Source: Gilichinskyi gelida
Lineage (GTDB): Bacteria; Acidobacteriota; Thermoanaerobaculia; Gp7-AA8
Direction of reading: 5' to 3'
NCBI GenBank assembly: GCA_038040385.1
Contig: JBBPII010000024.1
Coordinates: 1 to 51,062, forward strand
Length of the DNA stretch: 51,062 nt
A program made the translations under genes and the position numbers. Positions 15,395-23,317 of this stretch are shown piece after piece. Each line of letters begins with the position of its first letter. Positions within the stretch are counted from its first letter, which is position 1. The notes beneath the pieces were generated by a model. The model was not told the origin of the DNA and ran no database searches. It saw only the letters and a program-made list of their open reading frames with translations.

Positions 15395-15498
15395 TCATCC
15401 CGAGCGTGAGCGAGGGACCTGGGGGCGCGGGCGGCGCTCCGAGGAGACTGATGCGCGCCACCCGTCCGCCAGGCCCCTCGCTCACGCTCGGGGTGACA
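15395..15498. repeat. CCCGAGCG palindromic repeat, copy 1
   Basis: The arms TCATCCCGAGCGTGAGCGAG and CTCGCTCACGCTCGGGGTGA face each other over about 60 bases; GGGACCTGG and CCAGGCCCC extend the stem. The same repeat is at 43182-43265. Here it includes the start codon and the front of the signal peptide of the next gene. Confidence 0.85.
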
Positions 15499-16533
15499 CT
15501 TCTCGCGCTCGCCCTTTCCGCCCGCGCCGACACCTTCAAGCTCTTCGGCTCGGCCGGAGCCGAGAGCCAGCTCACGCCGGCGAATCCCGCGTCGCCGTTG
15601 CTGCGCGGCAACAGCGGCGCGGTCGCCTACCAGACCAACTCCGCCGACGCGGTGGCTTTCATCGAGGCGTCGCCGGAGTCGCGCAAGTGGAAGATCCACC
15701 TCAAGTTGCGCGCCGACGCCAACGACCGCACCGGCGACTCCGCCTCGGTCGGCGAGGCCTTCGTGCAGTTCGCGCCGGCGCCGTGGCTCGACATCACCGC
15801 CGGCCGGGTGATCGAGGAGTGGGGCACCGGCTACGCCTGGAATCCGACCGCGTTCATCAGCCCGCGGAAGAACCCCTCGGATCCCGGCGACCGGCGATCG
15901 GCGTACCGCGGCCTGGACATGATCCGCGCCGACATCTTCGTCCGCGGCACCAACGTCTCCCTCTACGCGCTCGAGGGCGGCACGTACGCCGCGCGCATAT
16001 ACCGCTTGGTTGCGGGAACCGACATCTCTCTGCATCTGATGCGGGAACGGCAGGGCATCAGCCTCTCGCGCGTATTCGGCGACGCCCTCGAGCTGCACGG
16101 CGAGGCGTCGCAACGCCACGCGCTCGCCGGCGGCCAATACACCTTCCGCAACAACGTCAACGTCGTCGTCGAGGTCTACCACGGCGGCGACGGCCTCTCC
16201 GCCGCCGCCTGGCGCGACTTCCGCCTCCGCGTCGGCGACGCCCGCGACAGCAGCGCCGTCCTCGCCGCGAACCGCGAGTACGTCCCGCTCCGCATGGGCC
16301 GCAACTACGCCTTCGCGCGCGTGTACCGCACCGGCTTCATCGATGGAGAGCTCATCGCCGTGGCCAGCGTCCGCGACGGCTCCGCGCTCGCGCGGCTCAC
16401 GCTGTCGCGCAAACTGCGGCCGAACCTCAACGCGTACGTCATCGACACCGAATTCGCCGGCCGCCGCGACAGCGAGATGTCGTACATTCAGGTCCGGCGG
16501 GTCACCACGGCCGGCGTCCGCCTCTATTTCTGA
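15451..16533 (+). CDS. probable outer-membrane beta-barrel protein
   Basis: A 360-aa exported protein with a signal peptide ending ALALSARA. The body alternates short beta strands (KIHLKLRADAND, NVVVEVYHGGDG, YAFARVYRTGFIDG) and ends in VRLYF with a terminal aromatic, as outer-membrane barrels do. I cannot name the family. ATG 15451 has GAGGAGA four bases upstream. The sequence up to about residue 18 is made by a palindromic repeat. It lies between the LolA-like gene and the histidine kinase and may be the outer-membrane part of that system. Confidence 0.75.
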   Translation: MRATRPPGPSLTLGVTLLALALSARADTFKLFGSAGAESQLTPANPASPLLRGNSGAVAYQTNSADAVAFIEASPESRKWKIHLKLRADANDRTGDSASVGEAFVQFAPAPWLDITAGRVIEEWGTGYAWNPTAFISPRKNPSDPGDRRSAYRGLDMIRADIFVRGTNVSLYALEGGTYAARIYRLVAGTDISLHLMRERQGISLSRVFGDALELHGEASQRHALAGGQYTFRNNVNVVVEVYHGGDGLSAAAWRDFRLRVGDARDSSAVLAANREYVPLRMGRNYAFARVYRTGFIDGELIAVASVRDGSALARLTLSRKLRPNLNAYVIDTEFAGRRDSEMSYIQVRRVTTAGVRLYF

Positions 16534-16535
16534 CG

Positions 16536-17654
16536 ATGAGCACGTCCGAGCGAAATCTGATCTGGATCGGCATCATCACCTGGCTGATCGTCATCGGGCC
16601 GACCATCGCCTGGCAGGTCGAGCGCTACGGCCCCGCCGCCCCTCAGACGCTCGCCATCATCGCCGCCCTCGTCGCGTTCCTCGTCTTTTTTCTCCTCCGT
16701 TGCCGCCGCGACTGCAGTCGCGCGCAGGAGATCGTCTTTCTCGTGCTGCAGGCGGCCGCCGCGTTCACGTGCGCCGGCTTGCAATCCAACGGCTTCGTGC
16801 ACGTGCTGCTGGTCATCGTCGCCGGTCAGCTCGGCAAATATCCGTTCCGCATCGCGATCGCCGTCTGCGTCGCTCAAGCCATGATCCTGGCGATCATCGT
16901 CTGGCGCGCTCACGGCGCGGCGCTTCCGATCGCCAGCGCGTATTTCGCCTTCTTCCTCTTCGCCGCGTACACAACGCACATCGCCTACAGCGAGGCGCAC
17001 GCGCGGCAGCAGCTCGCCGAGGCCAACGCCGAGCTGCGGATGACCTCGGGGCTGCTCGACATCAGCAGCCGCACTTCCGAGCGCCTCCGCATCGCCCGAG
17101 ACCTCCACGACCTCCTCGGCCACCACCTCACGGCGCTGACGCTCAACCTCGAGACAGCCAGCCATCTCGCCGGCGGCGAAGCGCGCGAGCAGATCGAAAA
17201 GAGTAAAGCGATCGCCAAACATCTCCTCGCCGACGTCCGCGCGGTGGTCAGCCGCCTCCGCGACGAGGAGCCGGTCGATCTCAGCGCCGCGCTAGAGTCG
17301 CTGCGCGGCGTCGTCGACTCGCCGTCGCTTCACCTCGACGTGCCGCGCGAGCTCGCCGTGACCGACGCGCACGTCGCACAGATCGCCCTTCGCAGCGTGC
17401 AGGAGATCGTCACCAACGCCGTGCGCCACTCCGGCGCGCGCAATCTCTGGGTCACCCTCGCCACCGCCGATCACGCCCTCGACATCGACGCCCGCGACGA
17501 CGGCGCCGGCACCGATCACGTCCGTTTCGGCAACGGGCTGCGCGGCATCCGCGAGCGCGTCGAAGGAGTGCGCGGCTCGCTGGAGGTGTCGTCGATGCGC
17601 GGCCGCGGCTTCAACGTGCACGTCCGGCTGCCGCTCGGCGGGAGCGAGGCGTGA
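16536..17654 (+). CDS. NarX/DesK-type sensor histidine kinase
   Basis: A 372-aa kinase with five or six membrane segments in residues 8-150, a short coiled linker (AEANAELRMTSGLL) and a HisKA_3 dimerisation helix, ERLRIARDLHDLLGHHLTA, with the phospho-acceptor His at about 191. The ATP-binding part has the N-box NAVRHSGA and G-box GNGLRGIRERV. There is no clear sensory domain outside the membrane, so it may sense the membrane or a partner protein. The start lies two bases after the upstream stop, and its end overlaps the regulator by four bases. Confidence 0.92.
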   Translation: MSTSERNLIWIGIITWLIVIGPTIAWQVERYGPAAPQTLAIIAALVAFLVFFLLRCRRDCSRAQEIVFLVLQAAAAFTCAGLQSNGFVHVLLVIVAGQLGKYPFRIAIAVCVAQAMILAIIVWRAHGAALPIASAYFAFFLFAAYTTHIAYSEAHARQQLAEANAELRMTSGLLDISSRTSERLRIARDLHDLLGHHLTALTLNLETASHLAGGEAREQIEKSKAIAKHLLADVRAVVSRLRDEEPVDLSAALESLRGVVDSPSLHLDVPRELAVTDAHVAQIALRSVQEIVTNAVRHSGARNLWVTLATADHALDIDARDDGAGTDHVRFGNGLRGIRERVEGVRGSLEVSSMRGRGFNVHVRLPLGGSEA

Positions 17655-18292
17655 TCCGCGTCTGCATCGTCGAAGACCAGACCATCGTCCGTCAGGGGCT
17701 GCGCAGCCTCCTCGCGCTCAACACCGACATCGTCGTCGCCTGCGAGGCGGTCGACGGCATCGAGGCGGTGGAGGTCATCGAGCGCGAGAAGCCCGACGTC
17801 GTCCTGCTCGATCTCCGCATGCCCAGGCTCGACGGCGTCGGCGTCCTGCAGCGCCTCCGCGAACGCGGCACGGCGCCGCCGACGCTGATCCTCACCACTT
17901 TCGACGACGACTCCAAGCTCTTCGACGCGGTGCGCGCCGGCGCGAAGGGGTGGCTGCTCAAGGACGTCTCGCTCGAGCGGCTGACCGGCGCCATCCGCAC
18001 GCTCGCCGAGGGAGGGACGTGCATCGAGCCGGCGATCACCGAGCGCATCGTCCGCGCGCTGGAGAAGAGCGACATGGCGTTCGATGCCGCGGCGCTGCCT
18101 GAACCGCTCACCGATCGCGAGCGGACCATCCTCCGTCTCATCGCCGGCGGCTACAGCAACCGCGAGATCTCCGAGCTCCTCAGCATCAGCGACGGCACGG
18201 TCAAGAACCACATCTCGAATCTCCTGGCCAAGCTCGGCGTCCGCGACCGCACCCGCGCCGTATTGAAGGCCATCGACATGGGCGTCATCTGA
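17651..18292 (+). CDS. NarL/FixJ-type response regulator
   Basis: A 213-aa regulator with a receiver domain (acidic pair ED at 8-9, phospho-acceptor D54 in LLDLRMPRLDG, T/S and K in the TTFDD and LLKD positions) and a C-terminal LuxR-type HTH (LTDRERTILRLIAGGYSNRE, ISDGTVKNHISNLLAKL). The GTG start overlaps the kinase stop by four bases, so the two are a cognate pair. Likely targets are the ABC/LolA/barrel genes upstream; this is inference from position. Confidence 0.95.
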   Translation: MIRVCIVEDQTIVRQGLRSLLALNTDIVVACEAVDGIEAVEVIEREKPDVVLLDLRMPRLDGVGVLQRLRERGTAPPTLILTTFDDDSKLFDAVRAGAKGWLLKDVSLERLTGAIRTLAEGGTCIEPAITERIVRALEKSDMAFDAAALPEPLTDRERTILRLIAGGYSNREISELLSISDGTVKNHISNLLAKLGVRDRTRAVLKAIDMGVI

Positions 18293-18326
18293 ATCCAAGT
18301 GGAGTGCGTTGGCTGAACCTCCATCC

Positions 18327-18404
18327 CGTCATCCTGAGCCGCGCAGACGGCGAAGGATCTCAGCATGCGCATCCTGAGATCCTTCGCTTCGCTCAGGATG
18401 ACGG
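18327..18404. repeat. CATCCTGAGC palindromic repeat, copy 1
   Basis: The arms CGTCATCCTGAGC and GCTCAGGATGACG, extended by GAAGGATCTCAG and CTGAGATCCTTC, form a long hairpin after the response-regulator gene. It may terminate this operon. Half of it recurs at 26668-26703. Confidence 0.85.
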
Positions 18405-18514
18405 AGGGTTCGACGGCGCCGTGAGCGAGGCGCGCCGACGCAGGCATAGCGGTGACTATGTCGAGGAGGCGCAACGAAGCTCACGACGTCGAGACCAAGC
18501 CAGGTGGTCCCGAT

Positions 18515-19321
18515 TCAGCCAATACACTCCGCTAGGATGCGGTAGACCTCTTCCAGCGTCTCGTCGACGCGCGACGGATCGAGCGGCACCGCGCCCTCGC
18601 GCTTGCTGATCTTCGAGCCGTCCGCGTTGAGCGCCAGCGGCACGTGCGCGTACTCGGGCGTCGGCAGGCCGAGCGCACGCTGCAGGGCGATCTGCCGCGG
18701 CGTGGAGGTCAACAGGTCCGCGCCGCGGACGACCTGCGTCACTCCCTGCTCCGCGTCGTCGACGACCACCGCGAGCTGATACGCGAAGACGCCGTCCGCC
18801 CGCTTCACCACGAAGTCGCCGGTCTCCTCGGCCACGTTCTCTTCGACGCGCCCCACGAGCAGGTCATCGAAGCTGATGACGCCCTCCGGCACCCGAAACC
18901 GTACCGCCCGCGCCACCCGCCCCGCGGCGATCCCGTTCCTGCACGTGCCCGGATACACGGGCTCCCGCCCCACCGGCGCGGAAGCCGCGCTCCGCAGTTC
19001 GGCGCGCGAGCACGCGCAGTCGTAAACCAGCCCCCGCTCCCGCAGGGTCTGCAATGCCCGTTCGTGCAGCGCGATCCGCTGCGACTGATAGACGACCTCG
19101 CCGTCCCAATCGAGGCCGTACCGCCGCAAGGTATCGAGAATCGCTTCCGCCGCCCCCGCCACCACCCGCCCCGCATCGAGATCCTCCATCCGCACCAGCC
19201 ACCGCCCACCCGCTCGTCGCGCGAAAAGCCGCGAGCCGACCGCCGCCACCAGGCTTCCCAGATGCAGCGGCCCCGTAGGCGACGGCGCGAAGCGGCCGAC
19301 GGTGCTACGATTTCCGGTCAT
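18515..19321 (-). CDS. gluQ: glutamyl-Q tRNA(Asp) synthetase
   Basis: A 268-aa protein that is a GluRS catalytic domain without the anticodon-binding half, the mark of GluQ-RS (YadB), which attaches Glu to the queuosine of tRNA(Asp). It has FAPSPTGPLHLGSL (HIGH-like), a zinc site made by CAC, Y and C (CACSRAEL ... YPGTCRNG) and KISKRE (KMSKS). ATG 19321 is chosen; upstream codons would overlap the divergent gene. The gap to mtnB is 10 bases, so each promoter must lie inside the other gene. Confidence 0.92.
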   Translation of the reverse strand: MTGNRSTVGRFAPSPTGPLHLGSLVAAVGSRLFARRAGGRWLVRMEDLDAGRVVAGAAEAILDTLRRYGLDWDGEVVYQSQRIALHERALQTLRERGLVYDCACSRAELRSAASAPVGREPVYPGTCRNGIAAGRVARAVRFRVPEGVISFDDLLVGRVEENVAEETGDFVVKRADGVFAYQLAVVVDDAEQGVTQVVRGADLLTSTPRQIALQRALGLPTPEYAHVPLALNADGSKISKREGAVPLDPSRVDETLEEVYRILAECIG

Positions 19322-19331
19322 TCGGGACAGT

Positions 19332-20000
19332 ATGACCACACCCTCCGCCCAACTCATCTGTGACCTCGCGAGATCCTTCTACGACCTCGGATGGGTCACC
19401 GGCACCGGCGGCGGGATCTGCATTCGCGACGGCGATCGCGTGGTCATCGCCCCCAGCGCGGTGCAAAAAGAGCGGATGGACCCCGCGCAGATGTTTACGA
19501 TCGGCCTCGACGGCGCAATCCTCTCCCGTCCCACCGACCCGGCGCTCCGCCCATCCGAGTGCAGCTCGCTTTTCTTGAAGGCGATCAACCTCCGCAACGC
19601 CGGCGCGGTGATTCACAGCCACTCCATTCACGCCGTCATGGCCACGCTGCTCTTCGACACCGAGTTCTCGATCTCGCACCTCGAAATGATCAAAGGCATC
19701 GAGGGGACGCAGTACCACGACAGGCTGGTCGTGCCGATCATCGACAACACCGCGCGCGAGTGCGACCTGGCCGATGCGCTCGAAGAGGCCATCCTCGCTT
19801 ACCCCACGGCGCACGCGGTGCTCGTCCGCCGCCACGGCGTCTATGTGTGGGGCGCCGACTGGATCCAGGCGAAGACGCACGCCGAGTGCTACGACTACCT
19901 GTTTCACGCCGCCGTGGAAATGCGGCGGCTGGGCCTGGAAGGAGAATCCGACAATGCGCGCATATCCGCTCGAAGCACCCTCGCAGCCAATCGCCGCTGA
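19332..20000 (+). CDS. mtnB: methylthioribulose-1-phosphate dehydratase
   Basis: A 222-aa class II aldolase-fold enzyme that would remove water from methylthioribulose-1-phosphate in the methionine salvage pathway. The zinc ligands appear in IHSHSIHAVM (about residue 95) and VRRHGVYVWG (about 167), and SHLEMIKGI is typical of MtnB. The acireductone dioxygenase gene overlaps its last 47 bases, which supports this role over a sugar aldolase. About 12 residues at the C-terminus look loose because of the overlap. Confidence 0.9.
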   Translation: MTTPSAQLICDLARSFYDLGWVTGTGGGICIRDGDRVVIAPSAVQKERMDPAQMFTIGLDGAILSRPTDPALRPSECSSLFLKAINLRNAGAVIHSHSIHAVMATLLFDTEFSISHLEMIKGIEGTQYHDRLVVPIIDNTARECDLADALEEAILAYPTAHAVLVRRHGVYVWGADWIQAKTHAECYDYLFHAAVEMRRLGLEGESDNARISARSTLAANRR

Positions 20001-20397
20001 GGCTCTCGCCACGCGCGGCGTCTTGTCCTGGACGGTCTCCTCCGACGAGAGCGCCCGCGCAGAGTTCATCGAACGAATCAAGCGCGAGCAGGGCTACGTC
20101 GACCAGGATTTCATCGCCCTCCTCCCCGACACGCCCAACCTCGACACGATTTGCGCGAAATTCGACAAAGAGCACTACCACACCGAGGATGAAGTCCGCT
20201 TCGTGGTGGAAGGCGAGGGCATCTTCGACGTGCGCGACGACGCCGACCATTGGATCCGCATCGAAGTGCAGGAGGGCGACATGATCGTCATCCCCGCCCG
20301 CACCTATCACCGCTTCTACCTGACCGATCGCAGACAAATCCGTTGCATGCGCCTGTTCGCGAACCACGACGGTTGGGCGCCGCTCTATCGGGGCTGA
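19954..20397 (+). CDS. mtnD: acireductone dioxygenase
   Basis: A 147-aa cupin with the ARD metal motif FDKEHYHTEDEVRFV (HxH and E), and the fourth ligand in TYHRFYLTD. It oxidises acireductone to the keto-acid precursor of methionine (Fe form) or off-pathway products (Ni form). GGAAGGAG precedes the ATG. It is translationally coupled to mtnB. The enolase-phosphatase normally between these steps (MtnC) is not here; a fused or distant gene must supply it. Confidence 0.92.
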   Translation: MRAYPLEAPSQPIAAEALATRGVLSWTVSSDESARAEFIERIKREQGYVDQDFIALLPDTPNLDTICAKFDKEHYHTEDEVRFVVEGEGIFDVRDDADHWIRIEVQEGDMIVIPARTYHRFYLTDRRQIRCMRLFANHDGWAPLYRG

Positions 20398-20674
20398 GCT
20401 CGCACGGCGGCTATAGCGCACAAGGCTCACACCGAAAATGATCATCCAGACCGGCAAGAGGTAATTGTTCACTTCCGCAACCGGGGCGACGATCTCCGTT
20501 GTGTTTCGAAACATTCCGGCCAACCCGGCGATCGCGGTCGCTATGCCGAGCCAGCCGATCCACCGTGGAAAGCCGCTGGCGGGCTTGAGCATCGCTACCG
20601 ATGACAACAGGAAGAAGATGCTGAAGCAGAGCTCACCGAGGAACTCGCCGATATAGTTTCCGAGGTATGAATTC
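20398..20674 (-). pseudogene. DUF4386 membrane protein, C-terminal part (split by IS)
   Basis: This frame continues the DUF4386 protein whose N-terminal part is at 23308-23790. Without the IS and one 10-bp repeat, the two read through as AIFAASNSYLGNYIGEFLGE. Three membrane segments remain (LCFSIFFLLSSVAML, WIGWLGIATAIAGLAGM, YLLPVWMIIFGVSLV). The normal end, to judge from family length, is near 20400, but no stop is there; the frame runs on antisense through mtnD, so the gene was possibly damaged before the insertion. Confidence 0.8.
20665..20674. repeat. left target-site duplication
   Basis: GTATGAATTC here is repeated at 23308-23317, on the other side of the IS1595-family element. Removing one copy restores the DUF4386 frame. 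Confidence 0.88.
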
Positions 20675-20759
20675 GTGATTATACACTTGACGCAAGATCG
20701 TGCTACCCTGCGCGATGGCGCTCGGGCCTGAGTTCGGGCGCCGGCGGGGGTCACGACGG

Positions 20760-22109
20760 ATGGGCGACAATATGCCCGAATCACCACAGAAAGGGCGGTT
20801 ACGCGCGCTCTGGTTGCGCATCAAGAGGTACAAACTTATGAGCGCGCTCGCAGTCCTGTTTGGGCCGCTTGCGTCGGCCGCCAAGAAAGTTCTCCAACTA
20901 ACCGACTGGGTGAGCAGGATCGACACATGGAGCCTTCATAGTAGTTCGGCTCCCAACTGGTTGGGCGAGTTCTTGCGCCTGACAGTGCCCGATCTACCGC
21001 TGATTGGCTACGTAATAAGCGTCGGGTTTGTGAACCTTCTCTATTTCGGAGGACCACGGAAGTCACCTGAGATCTCGCCACGCCAAGCATCGGAGCCGCC
21101 GCCACCGCAAGCGTCTAAAGCCGAGACGCGCGCGGCCGAGGAACCGTTGCGCCAAATGCACGAAGCCAAGTCCAAGCTCACGATGAGCGCAGACCCACCA
21201 AGGATCAGCACAGCACCGACAGCACCGAACGTACTTGATGTGCCGTCCTCGTCTAGCCCTAAGCGCCTGGTCCCCGCAAGAGCAACGGGTATACCAGCGC
21301 CGCGCTTAACGATTCTGCCAAGCGAGGTTGATACTGCGACGCCAAAGAAATCTGGCGGCGGTGAGTCAGGCAAATACGTTTACGATACTTTAGAGGAGGC
21401 AGCCGCAGCAGCCGAGGAATTCACACTTAAGGGAGCACCTGCGGATTGGGCGCCGGATCCAGTCTTTGAATTTCAAGCGACCACTGTTTATCCAATTTTG
21501 CCTTTAGAGGAGCACGCGCCTAAACAGATCACGCCAGACCCGATGCCATTCCTCTACGTCGGACGACCGATTACGAGAATTATGCCGGGTGATTCCGAAA
21601 CACTAGGCATCCGGCTTGGTAACCCTCGGCCGTCTGTCAACCGCTGGAGAGTTATTACCGTACCGTTCCGCAACGATGCCACCGAACGCCATCCAAATGT
21701 TAGGGACGCCAGGGACGTCACGGCTACCATTTGCTATGCGGCATTTGACGATCGCTGGACCGCTCATTGGCTTGGCTCAGACAAACCAACGGTGTCATTC
21801 CCTGTGGGTTTAGTGGAGCACGAGTTGGTTGTATTGCTCGCAAGCGAACATGAAGTGTGCTTATTAAAGGATCAACGTGCTCAAGACGGTCCCCTGTTTA
21901 ATCAGACGATCTGGACTAGCAGGGACGGCAGTCGCATAATGGATATGCGGATCATTTTGGCGGAGTCCGGAACACTGTTGACATCGCTTGAGTGCAGGAT
22001 AAGACTCACTCGAAAATTCACGTTTATTGAACGGATCCAGTGGACAGGGCAGCAAACCGAGGCGGTCATCATCGGCATAACTCCGAACCTGCCAAAGGGG
22101 CAACGATGA
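20760..22109 (+). CDS. IS passenger: membrane-anchored protein of unknown function
   Basis: A protein of about 449 aa from ATG 20760; starts at 20715 and 20772 are also possible, and no strong ribosome site decides. It has a basic N-terminus, one or two membrane segments (LPLIGYVISVGFVNLLYFGG is the clear one, about residue 85), a Pro/Ala-rich disordered linker (about 100-200) and a C-terminal globular region of about 230 residues with FLYVGRPITRIMPGDSE. I recognise no family. IS1595 relatives are known to carry unrelated passenger genes. It ends 30 bases before the transposase end, tail to tail. Confidence 0.7.
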   Translation: MGDNMPESPQKGRLRALWLRIKRYKLMSALAVLFGPLASAAKKVLQLTDWVSRIDTWSLHSSSAPNWLGEFLRLTVPDLPLIGYVISVGFVNLLYFGGPRKSPEISPRQASEPPPPQASKAETRAAEEPLRQMHEAKSKLTMSADPPRISTAPTAPNVLDVPSSSSPKRLVPARATGIPAPRLTILPSEVDTATPKKSGGGESGKYVYDTLEEAAAAAEEFTLKGAPADWAPDPVFEFQATTVYPILPLEEHAPKQITPDPMPFLYVGRPITRIMPGDSETLGIRLGNPRPSVNRWRVITVPFRNDATERHPNVRDARDVTATICYAAFDDRWTAHWLGSDKPTVSFPVGLVEHELVVLLASEHEVCLLKDQRAQDGPLFNQTIWTSRDGSRIMDMRIILAESGTLLTSLECRIRLTRKFTFIERIQWTGQQTEAVIIGITPNLPKGQR

Positions 22110-22138
22110 TGCCGAGATCGCGTACCCAGCAAGAGCCG

Positions 22139-23110
22139 CTAGAACGGCTCCCATTCGGTCGGCAACGCAGCGGTAACGGCCGGTTTGCTGACCCCGCTGA
22201 TGAGTTCTGCGTATGTCAGTTTTGGAGCGTCGAGCAGCCGCATGATCGTGTCACGGAAGAGGTGCTGATTCGTCCGGCCGTTGAAGCGGAACTGGAACTC
22301 ATCCAGGTAGCGGTCGAGATGCTTCGCGCTCACCTGATGGTAGGAGCCGACTACCGCCCGCTTGAAGAGACTCCAGACGCCTTCAACGCTGTTCGTGTGA
22401 ACGTCGCCGCGTACCCACTCCTCGGCGCTGTGGTTGACGCTCTCATGGTTGGTATCGTCGTCGCCGACTCCGAAGTACGCGGGGTGTTCATCCGTGTAGA
22501 TGTTCTCCGTTTCGTCGGCGCAAACGTCGCCGCTAAAGCCGTGCAAAACCTCATGACTCGGCCGAGTCTCGACGCGGAGATGGATCGCGCCGTTGCGCTG
22601 CACCGCGCCGACCACCATCGTCTTGTTTTTGATGTAGCCACGCCCAACGTGCTTGCGCTTGCCGCCGATCCACGTTTCATCTACTTCAACGGTGCCGGTA
22701 AGCGGCATCGGGTTCACGTCGCGCATGGCCTCTCGGATGCGATGGCAGAGGTACCACGCCGTTTTGTAGTGAACCTTCAGCGTCCGCTTAAGCTGATTCG
22801 CGGACACGCCCTTTTTGGCCTCAATCATCAGGTAGGTAGCGGCAAACCACTTCCACAGCGGCAGGTGCGTATCGTGGAGCACGGTGCCCGTCGTCACGCT
22901 GAACTGGTAGTGGCAGGCATCACAGTCGTACTGCGGCCGATCCTTGATAGCGGAGACCTTATCAGACGCGCAGCGCGGGCAGGCCAAGCCATCGGTCCAA
23001 CGCAACGCTTCCAGGTACGCGCGGCACTTGTCATCACTGCCGAACCTCGAAATGAGTTCGCCGAGGTTCATGTCCATGCTGACTTCCGACTTCTGTTTCT
23101 TCTTAGCCAT
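22139..23110 (-). CDS. IS1595-family (ISXO2-like) transposase
   Basis: A 323-aa DDE/N-type transposase. It has an N-terminal zinc ribbon (CPRC ... CDACHYQFS), an HTH (KGVSANQLKRTLKVHYKTAW) and the ISXO2 core: VEVDETWIGGK, then TDEHPAYFG, HESVNHS and the C-terminal HTNSVEGVWSLFKR. All catalytic signatures seem intact. I chose ATG 23110 (MAKKKQ); a start at 23134 would overlap the divergent 46-aa ORF. It should act on the 17-bp ends at 20675 and 23307. Confidence 0.95.
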   Translation of the reverse strand: MAKKKQKSEVSMDMNLGELISRFGSDDKCRAYLEALRWTDGLACPRCASDKVSAIKDRPQYDCDACHYQFSVTTGTVLHDTHLPLWKWFAATYLMIEAKKGVSANQLKRTLKVHYKTAWYLCHRIREAMRDVNPMPLTGTVEVDETWIGGKRKHVGRGYIKNKTMVVGAVQRNGAIHLRVETRPSHEVLHGFSGDVCADETENIYTDEHPAYFGVGDDDTNHESVNHSAEEWVRGDVHTNSVEGVWSLFKRAVVGSYHQVSAKHLDRYLDEFQFRFNGRTNQHLFRDTIMRLLDAPKLTYAELISGVSKPAVTAALPTEWEPF

Positions 23111-23127
23111 TAGAGGAGGGCCTTTCG

Positions 23128-23268
23128 ATGCCAAAGCACTTAAAGAAGCACCCGAAGGACATGACGACAGAGGAGGCGATAAAGCACCTGTTTCCGCTCA
23201 GAGTCGTCAAGCAACTGAAGCATGCTGCGTCGTCGTCGGGTACGTCAAAGCGTGGCACTGGAAAGTAA
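23128..23268 (+). CDS. 46-aa basic microprotein inside the IS
   Basis: An ORF of 46 codons that starts MPKHLKKHPKDMTTEEAIKH with GAGGAGGG eight bases before the ATG, and ends KRGTGK. It is divergent from the transposase with 17 bases between the starts. The middle, TTEEAIKHLFPLRVVKQLKH, is a plausible amphipathic helix pair, and the protein is strongly basic. I recall similar short ORFs near ISXO2-type transposases but cannot name a family. A role in controlling or helping transposition is a guess. Confidence 0.6.
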   Translation: MPKHLKKHPKDMTTEEAIKHLFPLRVVKQLKHAASSSGTSKRGTGK

Positions 23269-23307
23269 TATATGCCCTCTCTGACTTTGTGTCAAGTGTA
23301 TAATCAC

Positions 23308-23317
23308 GTATGAATTC
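23308..23317. repeat. right target-site duplication
   Basis: GTATGAATTC, the second copy of the sequence at 20665-20674. Confidence 0.88.

Larger units (their letters stand above)
20675..23307. mobile_element. IS1595-family element with passenger genes
   Basis: The ends are inverted repeats: GTGATTATACACTTGAC at 20675-20691 and its exact complement at 23291-23307, with further similarity inward. A 10-bp duplication flanks it; the family usually makes 8 bp, so the duplication or the end definition is slightly unusual. Inside are a DDE transposase on the minus strand, a large passenger gene and a 46-aa ORF on the plus strand. The element is AT-richer than its surroundings and split a DUF4386 gene cleanly, which suggests a recent arrival. 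Confidence 0.9.

Noticed and set aside
19738..20397. Extension of the DUF4386 frame antisense to mtnB and mtnD
   Set aside because: The composition changes to antisense style after about residue 75 of the C-terminal part; the real end is expected near 20400, so the extension is treated as a lost stop.
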